This document shows positions 11,959 through 21,149 of a DNA stretch of 64,000 nt, one piece after another. The notes beneath the pieces were generated by a model. It saw nothing but the letters and a program-made list of their open reading frames with translations. It was not told where the DNA came from and did not search any database. Both the position numbers and the translations under genes were made by a program. Numbering within the stretch: position 1 is the stretch's first letter; each line of letters starts with the position of its first letter. The stretch is from Aporrectodea caliginosa (Eukaryota > Annelida > Clitellata > Crassiclitellata > Lumbricidae): positions 62,001 to 126,000 of the forward strand of contig JACEVL010000110.1 of assembly GCA_020284085.1 (NCBI GenBank). The letters are read 5' to 3'.

Positions 11959-12524
11959 TAAGGTAAAGTCATCAATGCCACATTATCGATCCAAGAATTG
12001 AACGAGTCTGGGTATCCGAGCCACTTTACGAGAGATTTCTTCCCGCGTGTTCTAATAACTTTTTCGATCCTGAATATTTCTTGAGTAGTCTTTTGTAACT
12101 CTTCTTCGTAGAATGAACCCTGTATTTCCTCATCATTACAATCAGTAATTTTATAAGTTGGTGGATCTGTGTATTGTACTTGCGATACTGTAAATACTTC
12201 TTCAGTCCATCTCGGCGTGTAACCCTTTTCAAAGGTCTTCTTTTTCTTAGTGATTCTAACGCTGTCGCCTACTGAAAACTTTGGTTTGACGCGCGTAGGG
12301 TGTAGGCCGCCGTATAAATTCAACCACACGATTCTTTCATTTGCCTTCATACTCGCCGTAGCAGGCGTCATTTGTATAGAACTGTGTCTAACGTTGTTGT
12401 AAATGCTAACCATTTCTTCCAACACGTCTACATATCTTCTCGTAGAATTAGCTGAAAAATATTTGTACATCTTTTCTTTCATCGTCCTGTTCCATCTCTC
12501 ACGACGCACGATTTCTCTTCATTT
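11958..12524 (-). pseudogene. Polinton integrase, C-terminal half with chromodomain (5'-truncated)
   Basis: The frame encodes about 185 residues of a retroviral-type integrase as found in Polintons, which joins the linear element into chromosomes. The segment E-R-W-N-R-T followed by KEKMYKYF matches the region around the catalytic glutamate of the D,D-35-E core. The two aspartates upstream are missing. Next come YNN..H.SI.M.P, a KFSVGDSVRI beta-barrel-like segment and, at residues 144-176, a chromodomain (FRIEKVIRTRG then VKWLGYPDSFNSWID). Transcription would run toward the left terminal repeat. The frame breaks at a TGA near 12525, where the foreign cargo begins, so about half of the protein is lost. 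Family identity is firm and function is lost. Confidence 0.9.
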
Positions 12525-12539
12525 ACAGCTGAGGCCGTG

Positions 12540-12676
12540 GCGGAACAGGCTGCCATACGTAAACTGAACAGGCTGCCATACGTAAACTGAACAGGCTGCC
12601 ATACGTAAACTGAACAGGCTGCCATACGTAAACTGAACAGGCTGCCATACGTAAAATGAACAGGCTGCCATACGTA
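12540..12676. repeat. 23-bp minisatellite, 6 units (left arm)
   Basis: The unit GAACAGGCTGCCATACGTAA plus ACT repeats six times, and the last two units have AAAAT variants. The right arm holds nine units of the same repeat. Because 23 is not a multiple of three, all frames read through with a repeating peptide, which explains the repetitive open frames here. Confidence 0.95.
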
Positions 12677-12679
12677 AAA

Positions 12680-13039
12680 TAAAAATCTCAAGCTTGCCAT
12701 CTTCGCATCTTTTCTGCGCATCGCCTTCGAAACACTGGACTCGATGAATTCTGTCTGTTTTGATTTCATCCGTGAGAGGTTGGCCAGCGCCATTCGACCA
12801 ACTCTGTTTTTCCAGCGCCGTTTGATCTGTATCAAGCGCTGTAATGCTATAATTTTATGGCATTTCGAAGTACGATCGCTGATGCTGTGGAGGGAGAGTC
12901 CTGGATTTCCAGATACCCATAACAGCTCTTACCAGAATTGTTTGGTTCCTGAGAGAACACTTACACTTACCTCGGGTAAATAATAGTTATTAATAATAAT
13001 AATAATAATAGGCTAATAATAAATAATAAGAATAATATC

Positions 13040-13096
<57 letters not shown>

Positions 13097-13284
13097 CCAG
13101 ACACTGCCGAATGAGTTGACGTTCCAGACCACCATCGTCGGCTGTCGTCGTCAGTGGCGGCGCCTAGATTCTTCAAAGGTGGTGTGAAACAGCAGTGTGC
13201 CTTCCCCTATAGGCGGCAAGCGTCTAATAGTCTAGTGGAAAGTTTGTCTGTGTTGTGCACGATAGTAGTCTTAGCCATTAATAG
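12680..13284. other. Arm segment with basic short frame and TAA tract
   Basis: On the minus strand, 12835 to about 12680 encodes a short basic helix-like peptide (IQIKRRWKNRVGRMALANL) that is also intact in the right arm. I do not recognise it. A TCGGGTAAATAATAG word near 12975 leads into a TAA microsatellite (13035-13095). This layout resembles a LINE 3' end with a trinucleotide tail, but no upstream reverse transcriptase is visible. Confidence 0.4.
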
Positions 13285-13739
13285 TAGGGATGAACCTATT
13301 GGCATCTTTTTTACCGATTCCCGATTCCGGATAGTTGGCCTGCTATTTTCGCTGATTCCGATTCCGATCCGAATAGTTAATAAAACAGAAATGAAAACAA
13401 AATCTTGTATATTCTCGCTAGATGTTATTCCAATGAGAGTTTATGCACTTAACTATTTAAAAGAAATTACATTTGAAAGTTTGAAACTGCGTAAGAAAAA
13501 GCCTGACTGTTGACACGTCGAGCAACAATTTTTTATTATTTGCACGAACTTTCAATTAATTAGAAGATTACCGCAGGAGCTCACAAACAGGTTACTATTT
13601 CTATATTAATGAAAAGGTAATGGCCCAGTTGTTTTGGGTGGTGGTGGCAGTGCTCTAGGTCTTAATTGTAGAGAGATAATGGAGGAGGTAGAGCTGGTGA
13701 TGTACAAGCTTGGGGTTGTGCAACATGGAGAAAGTGGAG

Positions 13740-14022
13740 CAATTAGACTATATTAAAGTTCAGAAACTGTTAATTGTTCATGCAACTGTATGTTTAGTTT
13801 TTAGAGTTTTCCATATGTTCTTTACCTAAAGCTGGGTAAGACCCCACCAGGATGGGGAGGTATAAAGAAGTTTAGCAATGGTAGTGGCTTTCGGTTGCAT
13901 TATGGATGGATGAGGAAGAAAGGCCATGAGTTTTGAGTTTTCTGATAGCATAAAAAGAGGAGGAGCAAGTTGTTGTGAGGTGGTCTATATGGGATGTGAG
14001 TTTGAGATTATCTTGAAGGAAA
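13740..14022 (-). pseudogene. LINE family B reverse transcriptase fragment (left arm)
   Basis: This is the inverted counterpart of the + strand frame at 30690-30985. It retains the part from the I-L-G-V-S-F segment to the YASPSWWG-type block in broken form. It is abruptly joined at 14023 to the family A fragment on the other strand. The right arm carries about 540 bp more at this point, so the left arm is the deletion product. Confidence 0.7.
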
Positions 14023-14025
14023 CCA

Positions 14026-15045
14026 CGGCAGCAATTTCTGCACTACTAACGGACCTTATGGAACGCCTCCGAGAAAACCAATTTGTCCATCTCATCGCAT
14101 TGGATTTCACAAAGGCATTCGATAGCCTACGGTGCGGCATTCTAGCCTGGCAGAGCAATAAGCTGAGAAACAAAATTCTGTGAAACCATATCACCTTTGA
14201 TTAAAATAAATGTTGGCCAGCATTGTTCATGGGTCAGGTTCAGGGCCGGTTAATTTCATAACACTAATCTCAAAATTAAAAACGCTCTACAATATAAACA
14301 GAATACTTAAATATGCCGATGACAGTTATTTGATGATAGTCATGATACCATCATCTAATGCTGACACAGTTGTTGAAGAACTGGACCACGTGGGTAAATG
14401 GGCAGAGACATGTAACCTTAAACTGAATCAGAATAAGATTTATGAGATGTTGATTAGGCGGGGTGGGGAAGGGTGGGACAGTGTCATACCAGGGATCTCT
14501 AGAGTAGATGTTAAATTGAGATTGTCTTAGGGTAAGTCGATGTTGCAAGGATAGGAGAAACCATGCGCATTTTAACTGCTCATGATCTCAAGGGCCCAAA
14601 CCTTTTTGATTTGGCTCGTGCTACGACTGAGGCACGCCTGCTGTATGCTAGCCCAGCATGGTGGAGGTTTGCTCGTCAGCAAGATAAAAATAGGCTCCAG
14701 TCCATCATTAGTAGGATTATCCGGCGGGGGTACCTCCCCGTTGACAACCCAACCTTTGACCAGCTCTATCGCAAGGCTGATACTGGTCTCTGCACAGCTG
14801 TTCTAAACAACCCGGGACATATTTTACATAAGTTACTCCCATCAAGGAAATCAACTACCTATGCCCTTCGCCCACGGTATCATGACAGGGTCTTCACTCT
14901 TATCGACAATAATATGAGGAAAACATTTTTAGGAAGAATGTTGTACTCTTATTAATTTTTGTGTTTATCCTATGATGTTTGTACACCGGAGTGCGGCTCT
15001 TCTGCAACCGGTTTAATAAAGAATATACTTACTTATCTTTAATTA
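14026..15045 (+). pseudogene. LINE family A reverse transcriptase remnant (left arm)
   Basis: Three blocks of a non-LTR reverse transcriptase lie in order on the + strand. The first (14026-14160) holds the conserved LIALDFTKAFDS motif. The second (14210-14530) holds YADDSYLM, the catalytic YxDD box. The third (14563-14955) holds the C-terminal region with LLYASPAWW and RRGYLPVD. A short 3' tail with AATAAAG and ACTT repeats ends near 15045. Stop codons and shifts separate the blocks. The motifs place it in the Jockey/CR1-type LINEs. It cannot encode a working enzyme. Confidence 0.85.
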
Positions 15046-15282
15046 TCATTGAAAGTCCGTTCCAGCGCCATTTAATAATTAAAATTGGATTTTCTTATTC
15101 TTTAGTTATTATGCAATATACGTTAGCCTACATTTCCTTGGTTTGGTTTCCTGGTTTATCTTTAATTGTGTATGTATATCTGAATCTGAAAAATGAATAT
15201 TGCCGATTAATCGGATCGGAATCGGCGAAAAAGCAGGCCAACTAATCGGAAATCGAAAAAATGCCAATCTTACCTAAGTTAC

Positions 15283-16662
15283 TTAAAGCAAGGTCTCCTA
15301 TACCGCACGAATCAATAACTGAATCGCCGAGAAACCAAAGTGCCGCCTCCCTCAAGTGACCGCCCAGTGCGACCACAGCTCCTTGCACCCTGCGCGCCGC
15401 CATTGGTCGTCGTTACTCAAATCCGATGCAACGCGGTCCAGGAAATCTGAATATAGTCAATTGCCAATTCTGGATGGGTATCCATTGATTGGGCAATGAG
15501 TACATGCAATGGGGCCTGCCAAGCGCGACTCTTCTGCTTATCTGGGCACTTTGTTTTCGAATGAGCGTTTTGTTCTTAGCGAACTTTAGAATCATTTCTT
15601 CTCGCGGCAGAAGCGCTTTTGTGAGATACTGAAAAGTTACTAAATTCAGTGCTGGATACTCATTACTCATTTACTTGTTGTTGTTCAAGCCAGGTGGAAA
15701 TTTTAAATTGTTTGACTTCTAAATAGTTCGGTCCTTTTAGATTGTTCGACAGTGTCGGACAAGCAAATATTTGCAATCTGAGATCGCGATAATATAACGC
15801 AATGAGTTAGGTAGCGACAAGTTTGCATGTCCAGAGTGGTGTCGGCGTTCCTCAGCGTGGTGTTCTGCCACCACCATTCAGTGCTTAATGGAAGTTTAAG
15901 AGTTCAAAAACAAGCAAACGAAATAAGTAAGTTAATACGTGTCACTGATATAGCCAGGACGTTCTTAAGCATAAAAATGTCTTGTAATAATAAATTGTCA
16001 GCCAAACAGCCACAGACACGAGCGTTGCCTTAAGTCAATCTTAAGTCAATCTGTGTTTCAACAATCTAGACACACACCAGAGTCGGCCATTAGCCTATAG
16101 GCCTATTTATTCTAAGACTGCACGCTTTGAAGATAATAAAATCTCGCATTCATTGCTGAATTATTGTAATTGTAATTTGAAATTTGTTTGATCATCGTAG
16201 CAAGAGAAACTAATCAGAGGCGCTGATCAGTGCTCAAGTATAGAGCTACCTGAATGAATGTGTAGGTTGAAAATAGACAACCTATTCACCACGCTACCCT
16301 CATCTAGGAACCCGATCCATAAGCTAGCAGGCTACCTCTGATGCAGCTTTGCACGATGCTGAGAAATTTGGTAGATTTACAAATGCATAGTAATAACTGT
16401 AGTCTCGTTGTTCTTAGTGGTGATGGCGGTTGGTTTATTAGCAGCATAATGTGTATGTATCGAGACATTTACAATTACAGCGCCTTTTAAGTTCCTCTCA
16501 AAAGCAGTCTGCGTCAGCATAAAATATAACCTAATGCTGCTAAAGTCTCTGAGAACAAAAAGGTAATCAATGCTTAATCAATGCTAGGCCTACCTTGCGT
16601 AACAATTATGACGATATTAACGACGGCGATGATGATAATGAGGACTATGATTATGCTGAATG

Positions 16663-16699
<37 letters not shown>

Positions 16700-18570
16700 T
16701 TATGATTACGACGACGATAATGATGCCTATGATGAAGATAACTATGATTACGATGGTCAATACGACGACGACGACGAGGAGGAGGAGGAGGAGGAGGAAA
16801 ATATCGCATTCTACTGCTTCTTGCATGAATTTCCTTCATGCATTTTCGTAAATAGGCTAATGATGATTTTAAATTATAAAATCGATTAAAATCAGTGTAA
16901 TCGATGTAAAAGCGCCTATAATGAAACAGAATTCAGATGACAAGACATTGGAGCAGTGTTTAAGTGAACTCCACCAATTTGAATTGAGTAAAATTGCCTT
17001 CCTACCCTAATTTTCCTAAAGCCTACATTACGCATTTCTACCCTAATCCACCCGATCCTCCGCCTTCCACACTTTCTCGTTCTGACGATTCCCTCCTTAG
17101 CAGCTGCCCTGTCTCTTCCCTCTCGTCTTTCTGGCAATCGGATTCGGATATCCACTGTAGGCCTATGTCGCTTTCCGAACAACCTCTGTGATACGACGCA
17201 GCGCTCGTGAATAAGCTGCTGCTCTGCGCTTAGCAGCTTACTAAGCTTTAGAAATTTGGAGATTACGATTACGATTCTGTCAAGCAATAAACTAAATTAT
17301 ACCGAATAAACGTATTACGCATTCATCTGCGTTTATTGGACGTTTCTTAAACAAAGTGGCACCTATTGATAACAACTTTTTTTCAACATAGAAACTTGAA
17401 AACGACATTTTACGATGCTATGAACTGACGCTGTGACACAAGTAACCCGAACATTTATATAGCACCTTTCGAGAACCTTCAAATGACACCTCAGCGAGGA
17501 AAATAAATGCAGAAAACGTTCAAATGTGTCTTACCTGTAGTACAATATAAGTCGTTTAAGGACAAATCGATTTGTTCTAGTGCTCAAATATGTTCCCAGT
17601 TATTGCCCTAAAACACTTAAGCCTAACTGCGCAAAGCAAATTTCTTGAATGGTTTATTGACTGCAGCAAGCTTTATTGCATGAGGCTAAGGTCATCCAAT
17701 CTTATAGATAAGTTGCGATAATATGCAGCCGATGCGGACAAACAGGCAGAAAGACTAACAGATGGACGGATAGAAAGACGCATGCAAGGCACAAGGTCAT
17801 TTAGGCCAACGCCTAGACCGCTGTTAGCTGGACTTTAGCCGTCGCGTGATTGCTATAATACTCACTTCGGTCTCCTATGCTGTATTGCTGATAAGAGTGT
17901 TGGCTATAGGCCTACGTAGATTGACGACCACAGGATTAATGATAATAAATCAGTTACCTTTCACGGTAGCTGACTAAGTTAAGATCAGTCCTCTCTCTCT
18001 CTCTATGTTGTCGCCCCACACTAATCCCTACGAACTAGGCATACATGTCAGCAATAGGCATTTGCTCACGTATTCGAGTTGCCTGTACGAACTTACGCAA
18101 TTCTTGGTGACAGTGGTGAAACAATCGCATTAGTCATACATAGCCAAGTGAGTTTGATCTTTATGCACAACATGTCTAATGACCTGATTAATCTGGAATG
18201 TACCTAGGAATGCGGGATAAGAAAGGGTGTTCGTAAAAGTTATGCGAGTGTGCAAAATACCATCTTAAGGCTTGAATCTGAGTGACGAGATCAAGGGCCT
18301 ATGAGATAGGGGTGCAGCCGCCGGATCATTCGCTCCGGGGCCCAGAGGACCAAAGCGGGACTGGGAGTATAGTTTCTTGGACCCATCAAATAGCTTCTGT
18401 TCAGAACTTCAGATTGGTCTTCTAATAATGTCTGCCATGTGTCAACCACTCAGCCTGTCAACACGGAACTCAGGGTGATGTTTGTTCTCTTTATGGTGGG
18501 AATGGAACGAGCTCAAACATGAGGCAAAGTCTAGAGAGTTTTATCCTGTGTTATATCTCTTGTCTGTACG
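15283..18570. other. Arm interior with no recognised gene
   Basis: These 3.3 kb match 25461-28840 in reverse complement almost exactly. Open frames such as an 85-residue frame at 15413-15670 (minus) and a 123-residue arginine-rich frame at 16916-17287 (minus) are not recognisable proteins. A GAACATTTATATAGCACC word near 17450 resembles the 3' end of a dispersed repeat also seen near 53000. A trinucleotide block lies at 16605-16800. Confidence 0.5.
16605..16800. repeat. Compound trinucleotide tract (AAT, GAT/GAC, GAG), left arm
   Basis: Runs of AAT (16663-16697), GAT/GAC (16705-16776) and GAG (16777-16797) follow one another without a frame break. They create poly-Asn/Asp/Glu frames on one strand and poly-Ile/Leu frames on the other. 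The same tract is present at 27230-27425 with the same length. These frames are microsatellite by-products, not genes. Confidence 0.85.
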
Positions 18571-19830
18571 TTGATGTCAGCTGTGTGGTACAAAATGCAT
18601 GATAGCTCTCGTAGTTATCTGCAGCAAGGTCATTCGAGTCAGAAAGGCCACATTGGATGTCGAAGTAGCAAACATTTAACACTCCTCGAAGATTTGACAA
18701 AACTCCGAAACTCGAAATGCATGTGGAATAAAGTCGAGCTGGTTGCATCAAACCTTAACATTGAAGTAAAATCCCTTCGTGGACGTGGTGGAGTTAGACG
18801 CAAGAGGGCGGCACTGCATGACGACAACACACACAATGCCAACTTAGCGGAAATGAACGACACAAATGATTCGCCTGGAGAGGCCTACTTCCGGAAGTCT
18901 GTATTTTAAGCTTTGTAGATAATGATATGGTAGGATTAACTGTCCGATTCAATGTGTTTAAGCAGTTGGCTGAACAGGTTTTAATTTCTTATGGAAATAT
19001 TTAACCATGTCTGCAAATAATGTGGTCCATCATCTGGAAGGAAAAGCTTTAGCATTAGCAAAGCAATAGCCTGTTGATCTCAATGGTCAGGATTTAAGTA
19101 TATAACGTAAATTTATGAAGTGCACAGTTAGCGCCATTAGACCTGCTTTCCTACCTATTTCTAAATGTTTTTGTCAGCTTACGAAGTTACGAATACTGTT
19201 AACAATCCCAGCAACACTTGCCTCTGCAGAGAGATAATTCAGCAAACTCAGGCTGATTTAAGATGTCTCAAGAACGTCTTGATGAGCTGTACCGATATCG
19301 CTTTTTGCCGATTATGCCGATACCGCGTATAGCCGATTATTAAATTGCCGATACTGATACCGCGTATAGCCGATTATTAAACTGCCAATACCCAATTTAT
19401 GAGACCGAATATTTCATTATTTGTTTAGTCAAAATGTTCGGTTCCGAAACATATAAACCAGTAATCTATCGCCACAACTATAAGAGTGGACGTTTAAATG
19501 AAGTTGGGAAGTTGTTAACGATATGTTTTAATGCATAAATAATAAGGGACGTAACATGATAAATGAAAATCGATTAAAAAGTTGAATTATGCAAAATGTA
19601 AAGTAAAATGATTAAATTATAACACAATTTTTTGACATCGGCACCGATTAACTGATTATTTCTGCCGATACCCGATTATACCGATTGTTCTAATAATCGG
19701 CCCGATTACGTATGGACGTTTAATCGGTACAGCTCTATCTCAAGAACGTCTTGAATTGACTCTTGATGATTTGGCCATGCTTAGTTTAAGTCAAACATTG
19801 CCAAACAATTGATCTTGATACTGTCATAAG
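18571..19830 (+). pseudogene. hAT/ZMYM1-like transposase remnant (left arm)
   Basis: The first block (18571-18909, 112 codons) shows the pattern seen in ZMYM1/hAT-derived proteins: LTLLEDLTKLRN, a basic linker with GRGGVRRKR, then SPGEAYFRKSVF. After frame breaks, a block near 19190-19260 reads LLTIPATLASAER, which matches the hAT C-terminal dimerisation motif. The end (19741-19815) reads SQERLELTLDDLAMLSL. A 450-bp MITE interrupts the gene between 19282 and 19737. Several frameshifts make it non-functional. Similarity is by motif recognition only, but the order of motifs is right for the family. Confidence 0.75.
19282..19737. mobile_element. hAT-type MITE inside the transposase remnant (left arm)
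   Basis: The ends are (TA)GAGCTGTACCGAT and its complement, and the interior is rich in CCGATTAT and CCGATACCGCG words. The right side is followed by TCTCAAGA (19738-19745). On the left side the flank is altered and reads TCTCAAGAACGTCTTGATG, which repeats 17 bases of the right flank. The unaltered junction is preserved in the right arm at 24288-24739. Confidence 0.85.
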
Positions 19831-19907
19831 AAATTTTGCAGAAAAAACCCCAGGAAAGCTCATTTTAAAAGTATATAAGCCAAAGTTTTTATAGCATGAA
19901 CATATCC

Positions 19908-20351
19908 TCATTTGTGGTTGGGTAACAGTTGCTGCATGTGGCTCTCCAGGTTTGCTTTTGAGACTTCATATGCTTCGCAGGGCCGTTCAAGGTCGTCGTA
20001 AGGCTTCTGTTCTCGAGGAACTACGAAATTAATCAACCAATCTGAAAAGGTGTTGAGTTTGGTCCTTACCTTATTCTTCACCTCATTCTTCATCTCATTC
20101 AAAACATTACTGAAATATGATTTCCAAGTATTAGACGGCGGCGTGTACTTACTCGGAACAAGCGTTGGAACCCTAATGTCAGGAACCGGTGCGTCTAGCA
20201 GATTGCTTTCGTGTTCGGCCGTAATGCATTGTACAGGTCCCAACGATTGGAGTGCTACGAGTTCCGCTTTTCGCAGTCTCGAGTATCCTTTCATGCCTTT
20301 CTCTTTGGCAATTTTTCGTAATTGATTTACTGTCTTCGTTGCGCTGTCCAT
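19908..20351 (-). CDS. Polinton SAP-like domain protein
   Basis: The frame encodes 147 residues from the methionine at 20351. An upstream in-frame methionine at 20420 would lie inside the terminal repeat and adds a basic stretch ending in poly-Phe, so the internal start is preferred. Early in the protein, LRKIAKEKGMKGYSRLRKAE is a SAP/LEM-like helix-extension-helix that probably binds DNA. Small proteins of this kind occur near the ends of Polintons, and their role is unknown. The remainder is hydrophilic and ends in LLPNHK. Codons for the last 31-32 residues lie in the inverted-repeat arm and recur at 24023-24117. The frame is intact. Confidence 0.7.
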   Translation of the reverse strand: MDSATKTVNQLRKIAKEKGMKGYSRLRKAELVALQSLGPVQCITAEHESNLLDAPVPDIRVPTLVPSKYTPPSNTWKSYFSNVLNEMKNEVKNKVRTKLNTFSDWLINFVVPREQKPYDDLERPCEAYEVSKANLESHMQQLLPNHK

Positions 20352-20400
20352 TTTGTTACACAGGAAAAAAAATTTAAACCCTTTTCGTTTTTTTTCACAC

Positions 20401-20635
20401 GTGCCTACACAGGCCGACAACGCACGACACTACAGAAATTAGTCCCTGTAATTACGCGTTGACTCGGCGGTGGGTTGCGTGATCTTATCGATACTGCGGG
20501 GATTTCCAATAGTTTCGATATGACGTCATTGGCAAGAGGGCGGGGATTTCCAATAGTTTCGGTATGACGTCATGCGTGCACGTGGTTATTCGCGCGAGTG
20601 GGTGGTTGTTCCAGCCGCTTAGTTTTGCTACTACT
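20401..20635. repeat. Polinton right terminal inverted repeat
   Basis: The 235 bp are the reverse complement of 11725-11958 with one additional base. The right end GCTACTACT is followed directly by the duplicated target TTTCCC and then by TATTTGTT of the interrupted MITE. Confidence 0.95.
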
Positions 20636-20811
20636 TTTCCCTATTTGTTCCATGAAGGAGCATTTTGCTTCGCCATGGAAATTTGGTTTTAGGGGGTCAG
20701 AGCTTTGTGACGTCATTTTCAGAGGGGGTGTTACTTTTTGTGACGAAGTGTGACGAGGGGAGGGGGTTAAAAATCGGCCAAAATTGCGTGACGTCATTTA
20801 TGGACGGCCCC

Positions 20812-21026
20812 TCCCTGAAAAATGACGTCACAAAGCTCTGACCCCCGCCCCTAAAACCAAATTTCCATTTGATAATAAAACATGTTTCAAATCACATTTA
20901 TTGTCATCGTAATAAGTATTTAATGTGGCACTGCACTCTGATGTTGTATTAAAGGAGAAAGTCAGGTATTAAAAAGGAGTCGTTGGAAAGCTGATATTAG
21001 CATCAAATTACCTAACCTGAATAGAT

Positions 21027-21069
<43 letters not shown>

Positions 21070-21149
21070 CGGAGACCCGAGGGAGTCGTCTTTTCTCTTT
21101 CAACGACTCTCTATAAACGTCCAACGCTTCAATGCCGTCGCGTTCCGGG
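20812..21149. other. MITE fragment and TAA microsatellite in the spacer
   Basis: Positions 20812-20872 are an inverted internal piece of the GGGGCCGTCC MITE family. A TAA tract lies at 21029-21067. Between them I see nothing recognisable. Confidence 0.6.

Larger units (their letters stand above)
13285..15282. mobile_element. hAT-like MITE (TAGGGATG end) split by LINE fragments, left arm
   Basis: The left end reads TAGGGATGAACC then ATTGGCATC. Long subterminal inverted repeats rich in CCGATTCCGAT and GTTGGCCTGC words occur at about 13300-13380 and 15200-15280. The right terminus is degraded and no target duplication is found. The centre (13.6-15.05 kb) is occupied by two broken reverse transcriptase genes in opposite orientation, so these came later. 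The equivalent in the right arm is 28841-31686. Confidence 0.6.
12524..20002 (+). repeat. Left arm of a large inverted repeat
   Basis: This segment corresponds in reverse complement to 24023-33764. Several reading frames of 62-123 residues are identical in the two arms, mainly between 15.4 and 18.9 kb. The breakpoints are sharp: homology starts at TACAGCTGAGG (12524) and ends at GTCGTCGTAAG (20002), inside the SAP-like gene. The left arm is about 2.3 kb shorter. It has 6 rather than 9 minisatellite units, a short TAA tract (about 13035-13095), a deletion that fuses two LINE fragments near 14023, and lacks the 31838-33030 segment and the 82 bp at 28177-28258. Confidence 0.93.
11725..20635. mobile_element. 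Polinton/Maverick element with terminal repeats, core replaced
   Basis: Terminal inverted repeats of 234 and 235 bp start AGTAGTAGC and end GCTACTACT. They are flanked by the 6-bp duplication TTTCCC (11719-11724 and 20636-20641). Six-base duplications and 5'-AG termini are Polinton hallmarks. The element keeps a truncated integrase with chromodomain next to the left repeat and a SAP-like gene next to the right repeat, both on the minus strand. Protein-primed DNA polymerase B, packaging ATPase, protease and capsid genes, normally present in 15-20-kb Polintons, are absent. Positions 12524 to about 19900 hold other repeats instead. The copy cannot transpose autonomously. The terminal repeats differ by one base only, so the insertion is recent. 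Confidence 0.92.
11441..20811. mobile_element. MITE (GGGGCCGTCC termini) split by the Polinton
   Basis: The left portion (11441-11724) and right portion (20642-20811) together match the uninterrupted copy at 40497-40968 almost base for base. The left end is GGGGCCGTCCATAAATGACG and the right end is its reverse complement. The 8.9-kb Polinton lies between them. The family has no coding capacity and is a non-autonomous DNA transposon of unassigned superfamily, because its own target duplication is not clear. The copy at 20812-20872 is a further inverted fragment of the same family. Confidence 0.85.

Noticed and set aside
12540..12676. CRISPR-like array
   Set aside because: Units are directly adjacent with no unique spacers, and the genome is eukaryotic.
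13926..14183. 85-residue chimeric open frame
   Set aside because: It arises from the deletion joining two opposite LINE remnants in the left arm.
16916..17287. 123-residue arginine-rich frame, identical in the other arm
   Set aside because: Identity reflects recent duplication of the arm, not selection, and there is no recognisable family.
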